Positions 45,652 through 56,238 of a DNA stretch of 64,000 nt are shown here, one piece after another; within the stretch, counting starts at the first letter, position 1; the number at the start of each line of letters is the position of its first letter. Source of the DNA: Leptasterias polaris (Eukaryota; Echinodermata; Asteroidea; Forcipulatida; Asteriidae). The position numbers were made by a program, and so were the translations under genes. The stretch lies in the NCBI GenBank assembly GCA_037783415.1, contig JAZGTN010000014.1:1550001-1614000 (forward strand). The letters run 5' to 3'. Under the pieces are notes generated by a model. That model searched no databases. It was not told the DNA's origin and worked only from the letters and a program-made list of their open reading frames with translations.

Positions 45652-48281
45652 ACTTTACTGTCAAAAGTAGCATGGGACATTTTTATATCAAGGCATAGGT
45701 CTGTAAAAACTTACATTTTAGGCTGCGGAATGATTTTTTGTCATTTTTGATACCCCTATAGTGCCTAAGTGAAATTTCTGATTGTTTTTGTTAAACATTT
45801 GGTTATAAACTAGGTGTATATGTGTAACCTGATATAAGGATAGACCAATCACACCTGTGATGGGTATTTAGCAGGGGTCTGAATGTGGGTCTGGCTGTAA
45901 AATTGCCTAAAAAATTAAACTGCCTTTTTCAAGTGGTTGACAACGTGGGACATTTCTTACAGATTTACCAATTTTCTCTAAAAAAATTTGTATCCAGTCT
46001 ACTTGTGTGAGAAATTTTTAAAAATGACTCTCTACTCCTATCAAATGAATATGACTAATTTAAGGTTATTTTTGTATGATATGCAGTTTAGTGAAAACAC
46101 TTGTTGTTTACAAAAAAGCCACAGAACCTAGACTAAGTTCCTGCAGACATAGTTTGTACACCATGGAAGCGTAGTGCCGCCACTTGAATGAACAACATCC
46201 GCACTTTTTGTGTACGTGTACAATAACTATCATACATACATTATCTTTTGGATGTACAAAATAACTATCACTGACACGGTAACTCCGAACTTATCGTGTA
46301 CGTAGAGGATACTTATCCTGTTAGTACATAGGCCTATCTATCATGTTCGTACACGACAGTTATCATCCCCATACACGATAATTATCATGTATAGTGTACG
46401 TACACGATAATGACGATACACGTTCACGATCAACTTCAGACGCTCATGTACAGTACACAATATTGTGCAGCATCTCCATGCAAAAAGTACTCTTAAACAA
46501 CCCCCGAGGTAGTGGCTTATGATTACACAGATGATATACTTTAAAGGGGCAACCGAAACACGGCTTTGTTTGGATTTTATTAGGATGTTAATTAACAGTT
46601 TGTACCAAACTTGTTTTATAATATTATTTCACATGGAGATGCTTCACAAAATCTTTTAATACAACTGGTCTTAAGGGGGATGTGTTCATAATCATAATTA
46701 TTGTGTACGTACACATAAACTATTGTGTACGAATGTACAACTACATACATGATAATTAACATGATAATTATCATGTAAGATAAGAACATCGTAATTGTCG
46801 TCTATACGTACATGATAAGTCCGTAGTTATTTTGTACGTTGATGAGTAATTGTGTTCTATACATGATAGTTATATAATGTATGTTTATTGACATACATGA
46901 TAGTTATTGTGTACAAACACAATAAGACATGTAAGAGAAGGCGGCACTCTACTTCCGTAGTGTACAAACTATGCCTGCAGGAAGTCCAGGCTCTGTCAGC
47001 TCTTTTGTAAACAAGTGATTTCACTATGCATGCATAACAATAACCTTAAATTAGTCATATTCATTTTCTTTTTTTTACATGAAGGAAGTAGAGAGTAAAT
47101 ATTTTTTAATTTCTCACACAAGTAGACTGGATACAAAGTAGACTGGATACAAAGTAGACTGGATACAAAGTAGACTGGATACAAAGTAGACTGGATACAA
47201 AGTAGACTGGGTACAAAGTAGACTGGATACAAAGTAGACTGGATACAAAGTAGACTGGATACAAAGTAGACTGGATACAAAGTAGACTGGATACAAAGTA
47301 GACTGGATACAAAGTAGACTGGATACAAAGTAGACTGGATACAAAGTAGACTGGATACAAAGTAGACTGGATACAAAGTAGACTGGATACAAAGTAGACT
47401 GGATACAAAGTAGACTGGATACACAAAGTAGACTGGATACACAAAGTAGACTGGATACACAAAGTAGACTGGATACAAAGTAGACTGGATACAAAGTAGA
47501 CTGGATACAAAGTAGACTGGATACAAAGTAGACTGGATACAAAGTAGACTGGATACAAAGTAGACTGGATACAAAGTAGACTGATACAAAGTAGACTGGA
47601 TACAAAGTAGACTGGATACAAAGTAGACTGGATACAAAGTAGACTGGATACAAAGTAGACTGGATACAAAGTAGACTGGATACAAAGTAGACTGGATACA
47701 AAGTAGACTGGATACAAAGTAGACTGGATACAAAGTAGACTGGATACAAAGTAGACTGGATACAAAGTAGACTGGATACAAAGTAGACTGGATACAAAGT
47801 AGACTGGATACAAAGTAGACTGGATACAAAGTAGACTGGATACAAAGTAGACTGGATACAAAGTAGACTGGATACAAAGTAGACTGGATACAAAGTAGAC
47901 TGGATACAAAGTATTTTTGGGGAAAATTGGTATTAAAAACCTGTCAGTAAACGACCCACGTTGTCAAATAACCACTTGAAAAAGGCGTTTTTGCATGTTT
48001 ACAGCCAGACCCACATTCAGACCCCTGCTAAATACCCATCAAAGATGTGATTGGTTTATCCTTATAATTATCAGGTCACACATTTTTTTTTAAACACCTA
48101 GTTTATAACCAAATGTAATACAAAAGCAATCGGACATTTCACTTAGGCACTAGGGGGTCTCAAAAATGACAAAAAATCATTCCGCGGGCTAAAATGTCAG
48201 TTTTTATAGACCTATACCTTGATATGAAAATGTCCTACAGTGTATGCTACTTTTGACAGTAGATTCTAGTTGTGGGGTATT
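45652..48281. mobile_element. Foldback element FB1, copy 2 (truncated ends)
   Basis: Matches FB1 copy 1 from AAAGTAGCATGGGACATTT on the left (45,657) to GCTACTTTTGACAGTAG on the right (48,245-48,265), so both termini are missing from roughly the same arm position. The arms and core are otherwise colinear, including CCTAGTTTATAACCAAATGT, GTACGTACACGATAATGACG and GCCTGCAGGAAGTCC. The right arm contains the 16-bp minisatellite annotated separately. It lies 60 bp right of FB2. Confidence 0.85.
47120..47912. repeat. 16-bp minisatellite, about 49 units, inside FB1 arm
   Basis: Almost perfect array of AAGTAGACTGGATACA. Exceptions: one GGGTACAA unit near 47,209, three consecutive 18-bp units (ATACACAA) near 47,423-47,465, and one 15-bp unit lacking a G near 47,581. 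The flanks are the normal FB1 arm: CTCACACAAGTAGACTGG on the left and GGATACAAAGTATTTTTGGG on the right. FB1 copy 1 has exactly one such unit at the same spot (near 19,910). Because 16 is not a multiple of 3 and the unit has no minus-strand stop, all three minus frames stay open (259-293 codons). They are not genes. Confidence 0.97.
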
Positions 48282-48289
48282 CAACAAGC

Positions 48290-49200
48290 CTACAGAATGC
48301 TCAGGAAAAGGTGCCTGATTGATGGAAGTGTTCTTTTTATTGTTATTAGTTCAAACTGGGGGAAACACTTAAAAATGCATTTTTCCTGTTTTTGTAAAAA
48401 AATCCATTTTTGAGGCAGTACTGTCACAACAGGATACAATTGCCCAAGTTTTTCTCACCAGATATGAAAAGACCAATGTTGACCCTAATTACAACCGAAA
48501 GGAAAATATTCTGAGACCCCTGGCAAGTTGACATTTTGAGGGCCAAAAATAGGGTAAAAATACCGATTTTGCAATTTCTAAAAACATGCTCTTTAGTGCA
48601 TATTCTAAAAATAGCATAAGGGTGAACTTTATTGCAATAATCTGTTCTCTCAAGTAAAGGGATGATACTTTGTAGTGATATAAAAGGTTTTATGAAATAA
48701 ATTAGCGTTTTGGTGGGGTGGTGTTATAAATATCAGCAAAAAAAGAAGATTTTCAGACCCCAAAAATGGCCTAAAGTGCCCAAAACACAAAATGATCTGT
48801 TACCATTGCAACGGGCTATATAATGATTTGAAAAGTCAATTTTGTTTACTTGCACCCCAAGGCCCTTCCACCCACAAAGTATTTAAAAAAAAATTGATTT
48901 TTTGACCGTGGACACATTATGTAAAGTATTTACGTGAAATGACTCTTAACTGCTTAGGCCAATGAACTCGCCCAGTGACAAGGAGCAAGCTTGAATCATA
49001 TTGAAATACTGAGGCAGTTGAGACGGACTTTCCTCATTCTTGCTTGACCAATGAGCTCACCCAGTGACAAGGGCCTTTTTTGTTTATTTTATTTGAGGGG
49101 TCCCTTCCATAGCTTGAATTGAAAGTGAGACAGTTCCCTCCCCCCTCCTTCCACCTGCAGGCATAAAGGAGGACAATAAATAGGGGTTTACTTAAACTAT
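48290..49200. other. Intergenic, FB1-like terminal sequence possible
   Basis: No gene. Words such as CCCAAAACACAAAATGAT and ACGTGAAATGACTC near 48,778-48,946 faintly resemble the outer arm of FB1 (GCCCAAAACACAAAAAGTTAA, GGAATGACCC), so this may be a diverged end of the adjacent copy. A short duplicated phrase, CAATGA(A/G)CTC(G/A)CCCAGTGACAAGG, occurs at 48,961 and 49,048. Confidence 0.4.
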
Positions 49201-50130
49201 ATTGTTCGTTAACTTCTGACTTAAATATAAAATCCCTGTCAACGACGGCAGAAAAGGTACATGGATTCCTTTGACGGAAATGTATCACCAGGATTTAGTA
49301 TTTTAGAATAAATAGTAATTTAAAAGGGGGACTCTCTTAGGGGATGAAAAACACACAGTAAGCAAAAGAATTGGTTTTGGACAGCTTCTGTACACTTCCA
49401 TTGTACAGGGTTGTATTTTCAGGGGACAAATATTTAGTTATGTATGGTTAAATTATAACCGGATTGATAAGAAGTGTGGTGACCAGGGATCACAGTAGCA
49501 GCTTTGAATGACGAGGACAATGGATGGCGCTTTGTTTAGGGGATTTGTACCAGTGGAGCAAGCTCTCACGAGAACCGGTCCCTATCTTTGGTCTTGGACC
49601 CATTATAGATATCCCAAGTTTCGGCCTGGCAACACCTTCCCCTAAAAGGTCCTTCAGGATCCAACGATCCTATCCAGTCCTAGTTCCTCCTAAAGTTGTC
49701 CAGTGTTCCTCCTGGTGAAATCCTGTTTGGTCCTTGCTTGTTCGTCTCTCGGACTCTGGCACAAACATGCCATTGTTATACTCTACAAAGCCCCTCCAAG
49801 GATCACTGCCAACATTTATAAAGCTCTCCTATTGGCTAACAATTCGGGCAGGTGAAAACTGGCGTAGTTAAGTTGGTTGCACACAGTGACTTAAGCATAA
49901 ACAATACACAACTCCCACTAACTAAATATTCATCAAGCAAATTGATCCTCCAATGTCACTGAACTCTGGTGGTTACACATGAAAATATACCATTATGTTA
50001 ACCATCAATTAGGAGCCCAACCAGGATTGAGCAATTTATATCGCCCCCCAGTAGCCTGGGGCATAATCACTGGCTGATCTCAGTCAAAGTTGAACCAATA
50101 AGTGGGAATTCAGAGATTTTAGCTAACGGG
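49200..50130. repeat. TRIM-unit upstream block (promoter-proximal), unit 2
   Basis: Colinear with 59,740-61,110: CCCTGTCA(A/G)C, AATTCCTTTGACGGAAATG, CACCAGGATTTA, GATTGATAAGAAGTGTGG, GACGAGGACAATGGATGGCG, and the TATA/CCAAT block. In unit 2 it is separated from the rest of the upstream block by FB2 and FB1. The match spans the empty site of the unit-3 solo LTR at about 49,458. Confidence 0.7.
49815..49837 (-). promoter_or_regulatory. Conserved CCAAT + TATA block, unit 2
   Basis: On the minus strand AGCCAAT (49,831-49,837) is followed 8 nt later by TTTATAAA (49,815-49,822). The surrounding 70 bp (including GTTGGCAGTGATCCTTGGAG) is identical in sequence and spacing in unit 3. It is a candidate TATA promoter for TRIM-2, about 9.6 kb upstream of its ATG; without the inserted elements the distance would be near that in unit 3. 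Inferred. Confidence 0.45.
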
Positions 50131-50984
50131 AAATTTACACTATGTAAATGTAATATGCACTGGTAAATAACAAAATGCACTAGTAAAATAACAACTTTGT
50201 ACAAACATGTAAACAATGAATTACTCAATTGCTTCTCTTAGGAAGTCCGTCCAACGCCAAATTGGACAAAGTACCAACAAATTCAAATTTAGAGTAGTCT
50301 GTTGGATCAAATAAAAGCTGCAAACCTATATTGTCAGCAAACATTAACGAAAACATTTCAATCAGATTTACTTGAAATTATGTTTTTTGGGGGATGTAAA
50401 TAAAAAAATAAAAAATAAAAAGAGTTGTAGCTGTATTTTAGAGGCTTATTAACTCTAAGTAAAAAGGGCCAACATTCTTTTTTTTTTCACAATTTTTTGA
50501 ATCTACGTCCTTGCTCTTCTAGATCAAGTGGGGACAAAATTGGCCTCTCTAAATACTCACTTGTTAATTTATCTGTATTTACACTGGGAACAATTTCCGG
50601 TGAGTAGAAAGAGGATCTTTGTTTACTGAAGTGATGAACAACTTTATACCTGGACGAAAGGCGACGTTCGCTGTGTACAAACGTATGTGAATGTCTACAA
50701 CAAGTTCACATTTAACTGGATTTGTTCACATTTGGTTGTTTTTCAAATTTACAGCTTGAAATTGTCATTATGGTCCAAAAATTGCAATCGAAACAGGATT
50801 TTAAAGCAACAAATTTGTCTTTGAAAAAATGTTCCTCTAAATTGTGAAAAACATGCTCCAGATTTTAGAATTAAATTTCAATGTTAACAATGCTAACAAT
50901 TTTCAATGCTAACAATTTCAAAATCGATAAATTGAAGTTATTTGTTAGCAATATAACGCACATTTTGTCATGTTTGAGGTCCAA
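50131..50984. repeat. TRIM-unit downstream block, unit 3 (left part)
   Basis: Matches the unit-4 block near 62,555: CAAATTTAGAGTAGTCTGTT, AGAGCTGCAAACCTATATTGTC and CGATCAGATTTACT-like phrases. Beyond 50,480 the sequence is specific to this unit, with no gene. Confidence 0.55.
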
Positions 50985-51140
50985 GGGATAAACAAATCTA
51001 TCCCCCTTTTTCCGTTCTGTTTGAGCAGCAAAGGATACAAAAATCTACCCCTTCCATATTTCGGCTAGGTTTGAGGAACAAGGGATAAAATCCCCTCCTC
51101 TTTTCTGCCGGATTTGAGGAACAAAGGATAGAAAAACGTA
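50985..51140. repeat. Degenerate tandem repeat, about 50-bp unit
   Basis: Three to four units of GTTTGAG(G/C)(A/C)(A/G)CAA(A/G)GGATA followed by AAAATCTA(C/T)CCCC and a T-rich end. No coding support. Confidence 0.6.
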
Positions 51141-52380
51141 TCCTCTGACCTAAAGTATAACAACTCGAACCACAAAACTTTTGTTTTTGTCGGCTTTCTC
51201 AATAGTGAAGCACATATTGTAAATAAAAAGGTGTGTGTATTTTTCTTTGATGTTATGATGCAACAATAGTTTTTAGCACGCAATTTGGCAAATTGTTTTG
51301 CTAACAAAAATGAATCAATCAAAAGACTGTTAGAATTATATTTTTAAGTGCACCAGGATCTAACTTTGTTCCTCCAGCTATGATTTATGAAGAAAAACAG
51401 CATGATTTTAACATTTTAGAGACAACTTCAAGAAAAACATGCTATATATTTAAAAAAATAAAGTGAAATGGGAAAAAGTGTTGTTAAATATGAACCAGTT
51501 CTACATTGGAGATGATACTATACATGTAGACATCCGTTAACAAACAAATTAATAAAGAAATGTGAAAGTCTACGTTGAATATGTTTTAATTAGCATACAT
51601 CGCTGTACAAAGCAAAGTTAATGTTCAAAGTCATGTCCGAATAATACAAACATGTTTGTCGGAGTAGCAGGTTCTAAGCTTGACCCCTACCGTGAACCAA
51701 ATGTACATTTATGTAGGCCTATGTGAAAGTCTACATTGAATATTTTTAACTAGTATACATCGAAGTACAGAGCAAAGTAATGTGTAAAGTCCATGTCCGA
51801 ACAACAACAAAAAAATTGTGGGAGTAGCAGGTTCTAAGCTTGACCCCTACCTTGAACCAAGCGTGAACTACGGTATGCCACTGGCGCATCCGCTGCGTTT
51901 TGTTTTTGACAATTTTACCTGGATGTTAGTCGACGTTCGCTGTGTACAAACCTATGCGAATGTCTATGTTGGCGATGAGCAGTGTACAAACGAATGAGAA
52001 TGCTACGTTGGAGATGATACTACATGTAGAAATCCCCTCTACAAATATGTACACAATTTATGTATGTAAAATTCTACATTGAATATCTTTAACTAGTATA
52101 CATCGAAGTACAGAGCAAAGTAATGTGTAAAGTCATGTCCTAATAATACAACATATTTGTGGGAGTAGCAGCCTCTAAGCTTATGTGAATGTCCAATCTC
52201 CAATATCGATGTACTAGGTCGACATTCACTGTACAAACCTATAGTTATGTGGATGTCCAATCTCCAATAGCGAAAAAGCAACAGCGATATTCGCCGTACA
52301 AAACTATGTGAATGTCCAATCTCCAAATTTCAAACTAACTTTACTGTCTTTCCTCTTGTTTTAGTATTTAAAACTAAGTT
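51141..52380. repeat. Degenerate satellite-like repeats, 140-bp and shorter units
   Basis: A unit of about 140 bp (GTCTACATTGAATAT, TAGTATACATCGAAGTACAG, CAAAGTAATGTGTAAAGTC, GGGAGTAGCAGGTTCTAAGC) occurs near 51,565, 51,728 and 52,070. A shorter motif, GTGAATGTCCAATCTCCAAT, is repeated three times at 52,186-52,325. CGACGTTCGCTGTGTACAAAC occurs near 50,664 and 51,933. All are decayed. No gene. Confidence 0.65.
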
Positions 52381-52644
52381 AACTAGGTCACTCTGTTACT
52401 CATTTGGTAACAAAGAGACAGTAAGGGCATCCAATTGAAAAGTAGAATGATCAGCATATTTCTGCAGTTACAGTGAATGTGTAGTTTACAGCTTTGTGTA
52501 TTGCATTTTTTTGGAGAAAATCTGGTCATGCAAACAAGAGACCAATCAGAGCAATAGTTTTGAAAAATGTTGCCGGGTGCTATAAGGATTGACATTTTTT
52601 TTAATCTTTAAAAGATTAAGGGAAAACTGACAAATATTTATATC

Positions 52645-52866
52645 AAATAATAAACCACAAGGGAAACTGACTGGGTACATTTTAAAATGATTTTGGGTTG
52701 AACAAAGAAAAATTGACTAGAGCACCCCCGAACAAAGATATTGACAAAATAGGGAGACCGCCAACATAGGGCTAGATAGCTCAGTTGGTAGAGCGCCGGC
52801 ACGTTAAACCGGAGGTCGTTGGTTCAAATCCCGCTCTAGTCAATTTTTCTTTGTTCAACCCAAAAT
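52645..52866. mobile_element. tRNA-related foldback insertion
   Basis: A perfect 36-bp inverted repeat (52,688-52,723 and 52,833-52,868; arms contain GGGTTGAACAAAGAAAAATT) brackets a tRNA-like sequence. The left part is the minus-strand version of the tail that follows the tRNA copies at 41.9 and 58.7 kb, so two copies appear joined head to head. The 14-mer CAAATATTTATATC flanks both sides (52,631-52,644 and 52,867-52,880) and could be a target duplication, though units 2 and 4 carry partly similar AT-rich words there. Units 2 and 4 lack the insert. Confidence 0.65.
52770..52842 (+). tRNA. tRNA-like sequence (anticodon reads GTT), probably pseudo
   Basis: 73 nt with a 7-bp acceptor (GGCTAGA/TCTAGTC, one wobble), D arm GCTC-AGTTGGTA-GAGC, anticodon stem CCGGC/ACCGG with loop ACGTTAA (GTT at 34-36), T arm GTTGG-TTCAAAT-CCCGC and discriminator A. 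Defects: C instead of the universal T33, a C-A closing pair in the anticodon stem and a T-C mismatch in the T stem. Together with two decayed relatives and the shared flanks, this argues for a tRNA-derived repeat and not a functional tRNA-Asn. Confidence 0.6.
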
Positions 52867-53099
52867 CAAATATTTATATCTTTAAATTATTATACGACTT
52901 TTGTGTCACCTAGAGAGGTGAGACCTCACAATTATCAGTTGTAGTTTACTAGCTTTAGTCAGGTATTCAAACCCAAGTACAATAAAACATTCACCCTATT
53001 ATTTCGTAATTTTATATATTTTTAGCTTATGTAAGTGAAATCATATTTTGATAAGATGCTAATTTATCTTCATGTTGTCCAAACGTTTACCTCAACTGT

Positions 53100-53286
53100 A
53101 ATGTTTTTGTGGTCCAGCATAATGTTTAATGATGTCTTTACTCACGCTGATAGATTTGAACTGAATTACTTGCAACCAAAACCAAATCACAAGCTGCCTG
53201 GTGTGAGTGTCATACAGCATGAGTTACCACAACCCTTAACCTGCAACCAGGACTGTATTTGTGGATATTAGCTAATGATGGTCGTA
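53100..53286 (-). pseudogene. TRIM-3 propeller C-terminal relic
   Basis: Downstream of the TRIM-3 stop, the sequence matches the last 50 codons and 3' end of TRIM-2: the equivalents of SADIHHYSPDG, the following strand, and GCTGATAGATTTGAACTGAA (53,147). It contains frameshifting indels. This shows that TRIM-3 arose by an internal deletion of about 215 codons of the propeller, not by simple 3' truncation. Confidence 0.8.
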
Positions 53287-54312
53287 TCAATTCATCCATG
53301 AATTCCAAGGGTTGGGTTTGATGTTTCTCTGTGATTGAAAAATTGGCATTCTAGCATGAGCAAAAGTTGGTAGTTCTTTCAGCACCAGTGTCCCGAGTGA
53401 TTTCTGCCCTTTTTTGAAGTCCATATAATTCAACCCGTCATGTGCTTTTGTTGATTTCGTTTGTCTGTATTCTTTGAGGTCTTGTGAGAGTTGTTCTAGG
53501 TGAGGAACAATCTTGATCCGTTGACTCATGAGTTGAGTAACCTCCTCCTTCTTGAGCTCTGCTTTGTTCTTCTCTTTGTTGTATGTAGCTTGTGCAGTTT
53601 CCAATGTCTTGACTCTGTCTTTATAAATCTGTTCTGCCGCTTGCATCAGTTTCTGCTTCTCCTCTCTGATTCTGGCAACCTCCCTGGCAGTCTTCTCGTC
53701 AGCCGTTTTGGATATTTTCTCTTTGGTGGCTGCAAACATAGAGTCTAACATCTTACGGGACGTGTCTATTTCTTGAATGGCAATGTTGAAGGTTTTGATA
53801 CTCTGTCTTACTTGTGCTAGAAGTTCTGTGGCGTTTTGTCTATATTTCTCTGAAGCTTCGTTCAGTTCTATTGCAGTGTGCTTGCTGTGGTTTTTTGTGA
53901 TGCAAGTTATACATATCAGTTTCTTGCATGTTTCACAATACAATACAAGATCCTTGCCAGTATGCTCACTACACTTGGAAACAAACTTCTGACTGAGTAC
54001 TTGTTTTCCTTGCTGCTGTTTTAGTTGGATTTCCTGTTTTTCAAAAGCTTCTAACAGTGAAATGAAGTTATAATCTGTTGCCAGATCATCAATGCCATTT
54101 GCCTTTAACAAAGTTTCATTTCTGCACACTGGACATGAAAGTGTTGTAGAACTTGGACTATTCTGTCTGAGTTTTTGAAGGCATTCAAGGCAAAATGAAT
54201 GAGAACACTCCAGTAGTTTGGGTTGCTTGAAGCGTTCACTGCATATTGGACATTCAAGGTGATCCCGACTTATCTCTGTTAGCACTGACCGAGCTGTCAT
54301 GTTTGAAGCCAT
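53287..54312 (-). CDS. TRIM-3: propeller-less RING/B-box/coiled-coil protein
   Basis: Intact 341-codon single-exon frame from ATG at 54,312 (AAAATGG context, MASNMTARS). RING ligands are C21, C24, C36, H38, C41, C44, C60 and C63; B-box2 ligands are C114, H117, C126, C129, C134, C137, H142 and H145, exactly as in TRIM-2. The coiled coil spans about 150-285 without interruption. After GTLVLKE (about residue 313) homology to TRIM-2 ends and a new tail of about 29 residues follows (LPTFAHARMPIFQSQRN, then a Trp/Pro-rich end). The propeller is deleted. By family rules the protein could still dimerise and bind E2 enzymes but lacks the usual substrate domain, so it might act as a partner or competitor of full-length TRIMs; that is inference. 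The open frame over the whole RBCC suggests selection or a very recent origin. Confidence 0.85.
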   Translation of the reverse strand: MASNMTARSVLTEISRDHLECPICSERFKQPKLLECSHSFCLECLQKLRQNSPSSTTLSCPVCRNETLLKANGIDDLATDYNFISLLEAFEKQEIQLKQQQGKQVLSQKFVSKCSEHTGKDLVLYCETCKKLICITCITKNHSKHTAIELNEASEKYRQNATELLAQVRQSIKTFNIAIQEIDTSRKMLDSMFAATKEKISKTADEKTAREVARIREEKQKLMQAAEQIYKDRVKTLETAQATYNKEKNKAELKKEEVTQLMSQRIKIVPHLEQLSQDLKEYRQTKSTKAHDGLNYMDFKKGQKSLGTLVLKELPTFAHARMPIFQSQRNIKPNPWNSWMN

Positions 54313-54361
54313 TTTTGTTGGATATTCTGCAATGATGATCTGTAAAGTAAAAGAGGAAATC
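54313..54361 (-). promoter_or_regulatory. Predicted 3' splice site and 5'-UTR tail of TRIM-3
   Basis: Minus strand: TTTCCTCTTTTACTTTACAG (AG at 54,340-54,341), then a 27-nt leader ATCATCATTGCAG...AAAA and the ATG. Almost identical to TRIM-2. Confidence 0.55.
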
Positions 54362-56238
54362 TAATTACCTGAGAGCTTTCTAGCTAGGATTTATTGCATG
54401 TATAGCTTAAGGCATTTCACTTTACGAGAAGAATGGGCGAATGCCTTTACGGCCGTGGGGTCCGGAATCCTGCTTTTGGGCCATGGTGACAACTATTATA
54501 TGTTAGATGCTCTCTGGTGCAATCTAGCTAATGACAGATCATCCAACGTTTTACTCACTTCTTTTTGCCCAGTTTATTAAGATTTTGCTGCTTTGCAGTT
54601 TATTTATTAACTTTTTTCCTGTGGCAAACAAGAGGGAGTAGGTGTCCGTTGGTCTCTTCCTTCAACCCACGTTTGTTTAAGAAAACAAATACCTAATGCA
54701 TGAGTGTATGCTTAATCGCCCTCTGCCAACTGAGACTAACACATTGAGTAATTTCAAGAGCATTGTTCAAAGTGACATGACAGATAAAATAATACAGTTA
54801 ACAGTAAAATTGCCCACACATCCCGAAGTCTCACATTTCGTCAGCATGACATCGTTCAAGGCATCACTTTTTGTTTCTACATCAAAATGAACATCGAAAT
54901 TTGACAAAAGGGGAGGCTCTTGCAATCGGGATCACTATGTGATGAATTCATGTACCCAGGGAGGTAAACATTTCTACCTCCATACTTATACCCTCATTTT
55001 TTAATATAAGGCAAAATGCAGGTAACATGATTTTGTCAATTATTTTCAACTTCTCGTCTTCTTTAGTCACTAAGGTCTATCTTCAGTGTGATTGACACAG
55101 TAGAGAATGGCATGAGTCGACTGGACATTTCAAACCAATTCAGTACTCACATTAGTTTTACACCCTAAGGTACTTCACATGAGTGGACTAGACATGTCAA
55201 ACCAAACCAGTACTCACAACAAGTACAGTGGCAGCATAAAACGCATAAAACTAGGGTCTTTTTATTAAGAAAAAAACCCAGCATCTTGCCTGGTAGGGCC
55301 TACAACAGAATTTATATTTGTTCACGTTCAGTACAGACAACATTAGTAAGTGCACTACAGTGTACAGTACAGTACAGGCTACATACATTTGTACATGTAT
55401 GTGAATGAGGAAATGGGTCTACATGTACATGTAGTTTAAGAGGATGTTTCGTCACATCCTCGAAAAGTCGGAAGGGCAGGCCTGCAAATATCCTGATTGC
55501 CAATGCAGCCTGTCCTCATATCAACACACACAACATGATCCCATCTGACATCAGAAACTAGTACTACACTTATCAATATGTGTTACCATACATGGTCAAA
55601 CCTTTTTCAATACACTGCAATGTGTAATACAGTTTCAACAGTGCTGCCAAACCATGTCACGTCATGATTTGTTTTGGTTGGTCAATAATTGTTCAACTTT
55701 ACTTGCCAGGCAATTCCAATTCCAGTGCATCACAGCCCAAAAATAAAAACACTTGAACTTTTCAATCCGGTACTTGTACTCGTTCACAATTGTTGTGTCT
55801 GGCTATACATGTAGCAGTAGGGCCTATACTTATGCATCTTTACAATAAATTCTGAGGAAAATTTCTGTTCACAAAACAAAATCAGAGGTTTTGCTCATTG
55901 AAGGTTATTTTTTGAAGCTATTTTAACCCTATACAGAACACAACGAAAGCCCTTGGAATGAAATGGAACAAAATAAGCAGATTTACCCCCAAAGATGGGC
56001 CTGATTATCATGGAGGCAACAGGACAAACTGGTTAATGCCCTCTTCATTTCCTTGGTGCCCTTTGAAATTTTCCTCCATTGATGTTTTGCTCATTGTTTT
56101 GCTCAATACTCTTAAATCCAAGAAAAGCAGCCTTGCCCATATGAGCTTATGATCAGATCTGAAATTACGTATCCATTGTTGCTTATGTACCTGTATGGAT
56201 AAAAGTCTGTGATTGATGATGAGTTGGTTTATCTGTTA
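54362..56238. other. Unit-3-specific extra upstream sequence
   Basis: Absent from the same place in unit 2. The ends carry similar words (TCTGTAAAGTAAAAGAGGAAA at 54,340 and TCTGTTAAGAAAAATAGAGAA at 56,233), as if a segment around the splice site had been duplicated. At 55,080-55,215 it holds a copy of the GTACTCACA/AAGGTACTTCAC motif also found near 41.2 and 57.2 kb. Short open frames are unrecognised. A CATGTACATGTA-rich patch lies near 55,390-55,435. Confidence 0.5.

Larger units (their letters stand above)
52381..53070. repeat. TRIM-unit downstream block, unit 3 (right part)
   Basis: Colinear with 62,985-63,530: GTCACTCTGTTACTCATTTGG, GGTCATGCAAACAAGAGACC, CTTTTGTGTCACCTAGAGAGG, GCTTATGTAAGTGAAAT. 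Interrupted by the tRNA-related foldback at 52,645-52,866. Confidence 0.7.

Noticed and set aside
46996..47909. Three overlapping minus-strand open frames of 259-293 codons with a YPVYFVSSLLCIQST repeat
   Set aside because: They are translations of a 16-bp minisatellite whose unit has no stop on that strand. All three frames are open, and the array interrupts a transposon arm.
47120..47912. CRISPR-like array
   Set aside because: Head-to-tail 16-bp units without spacers in eukaryotic DNA; a minisatellite.
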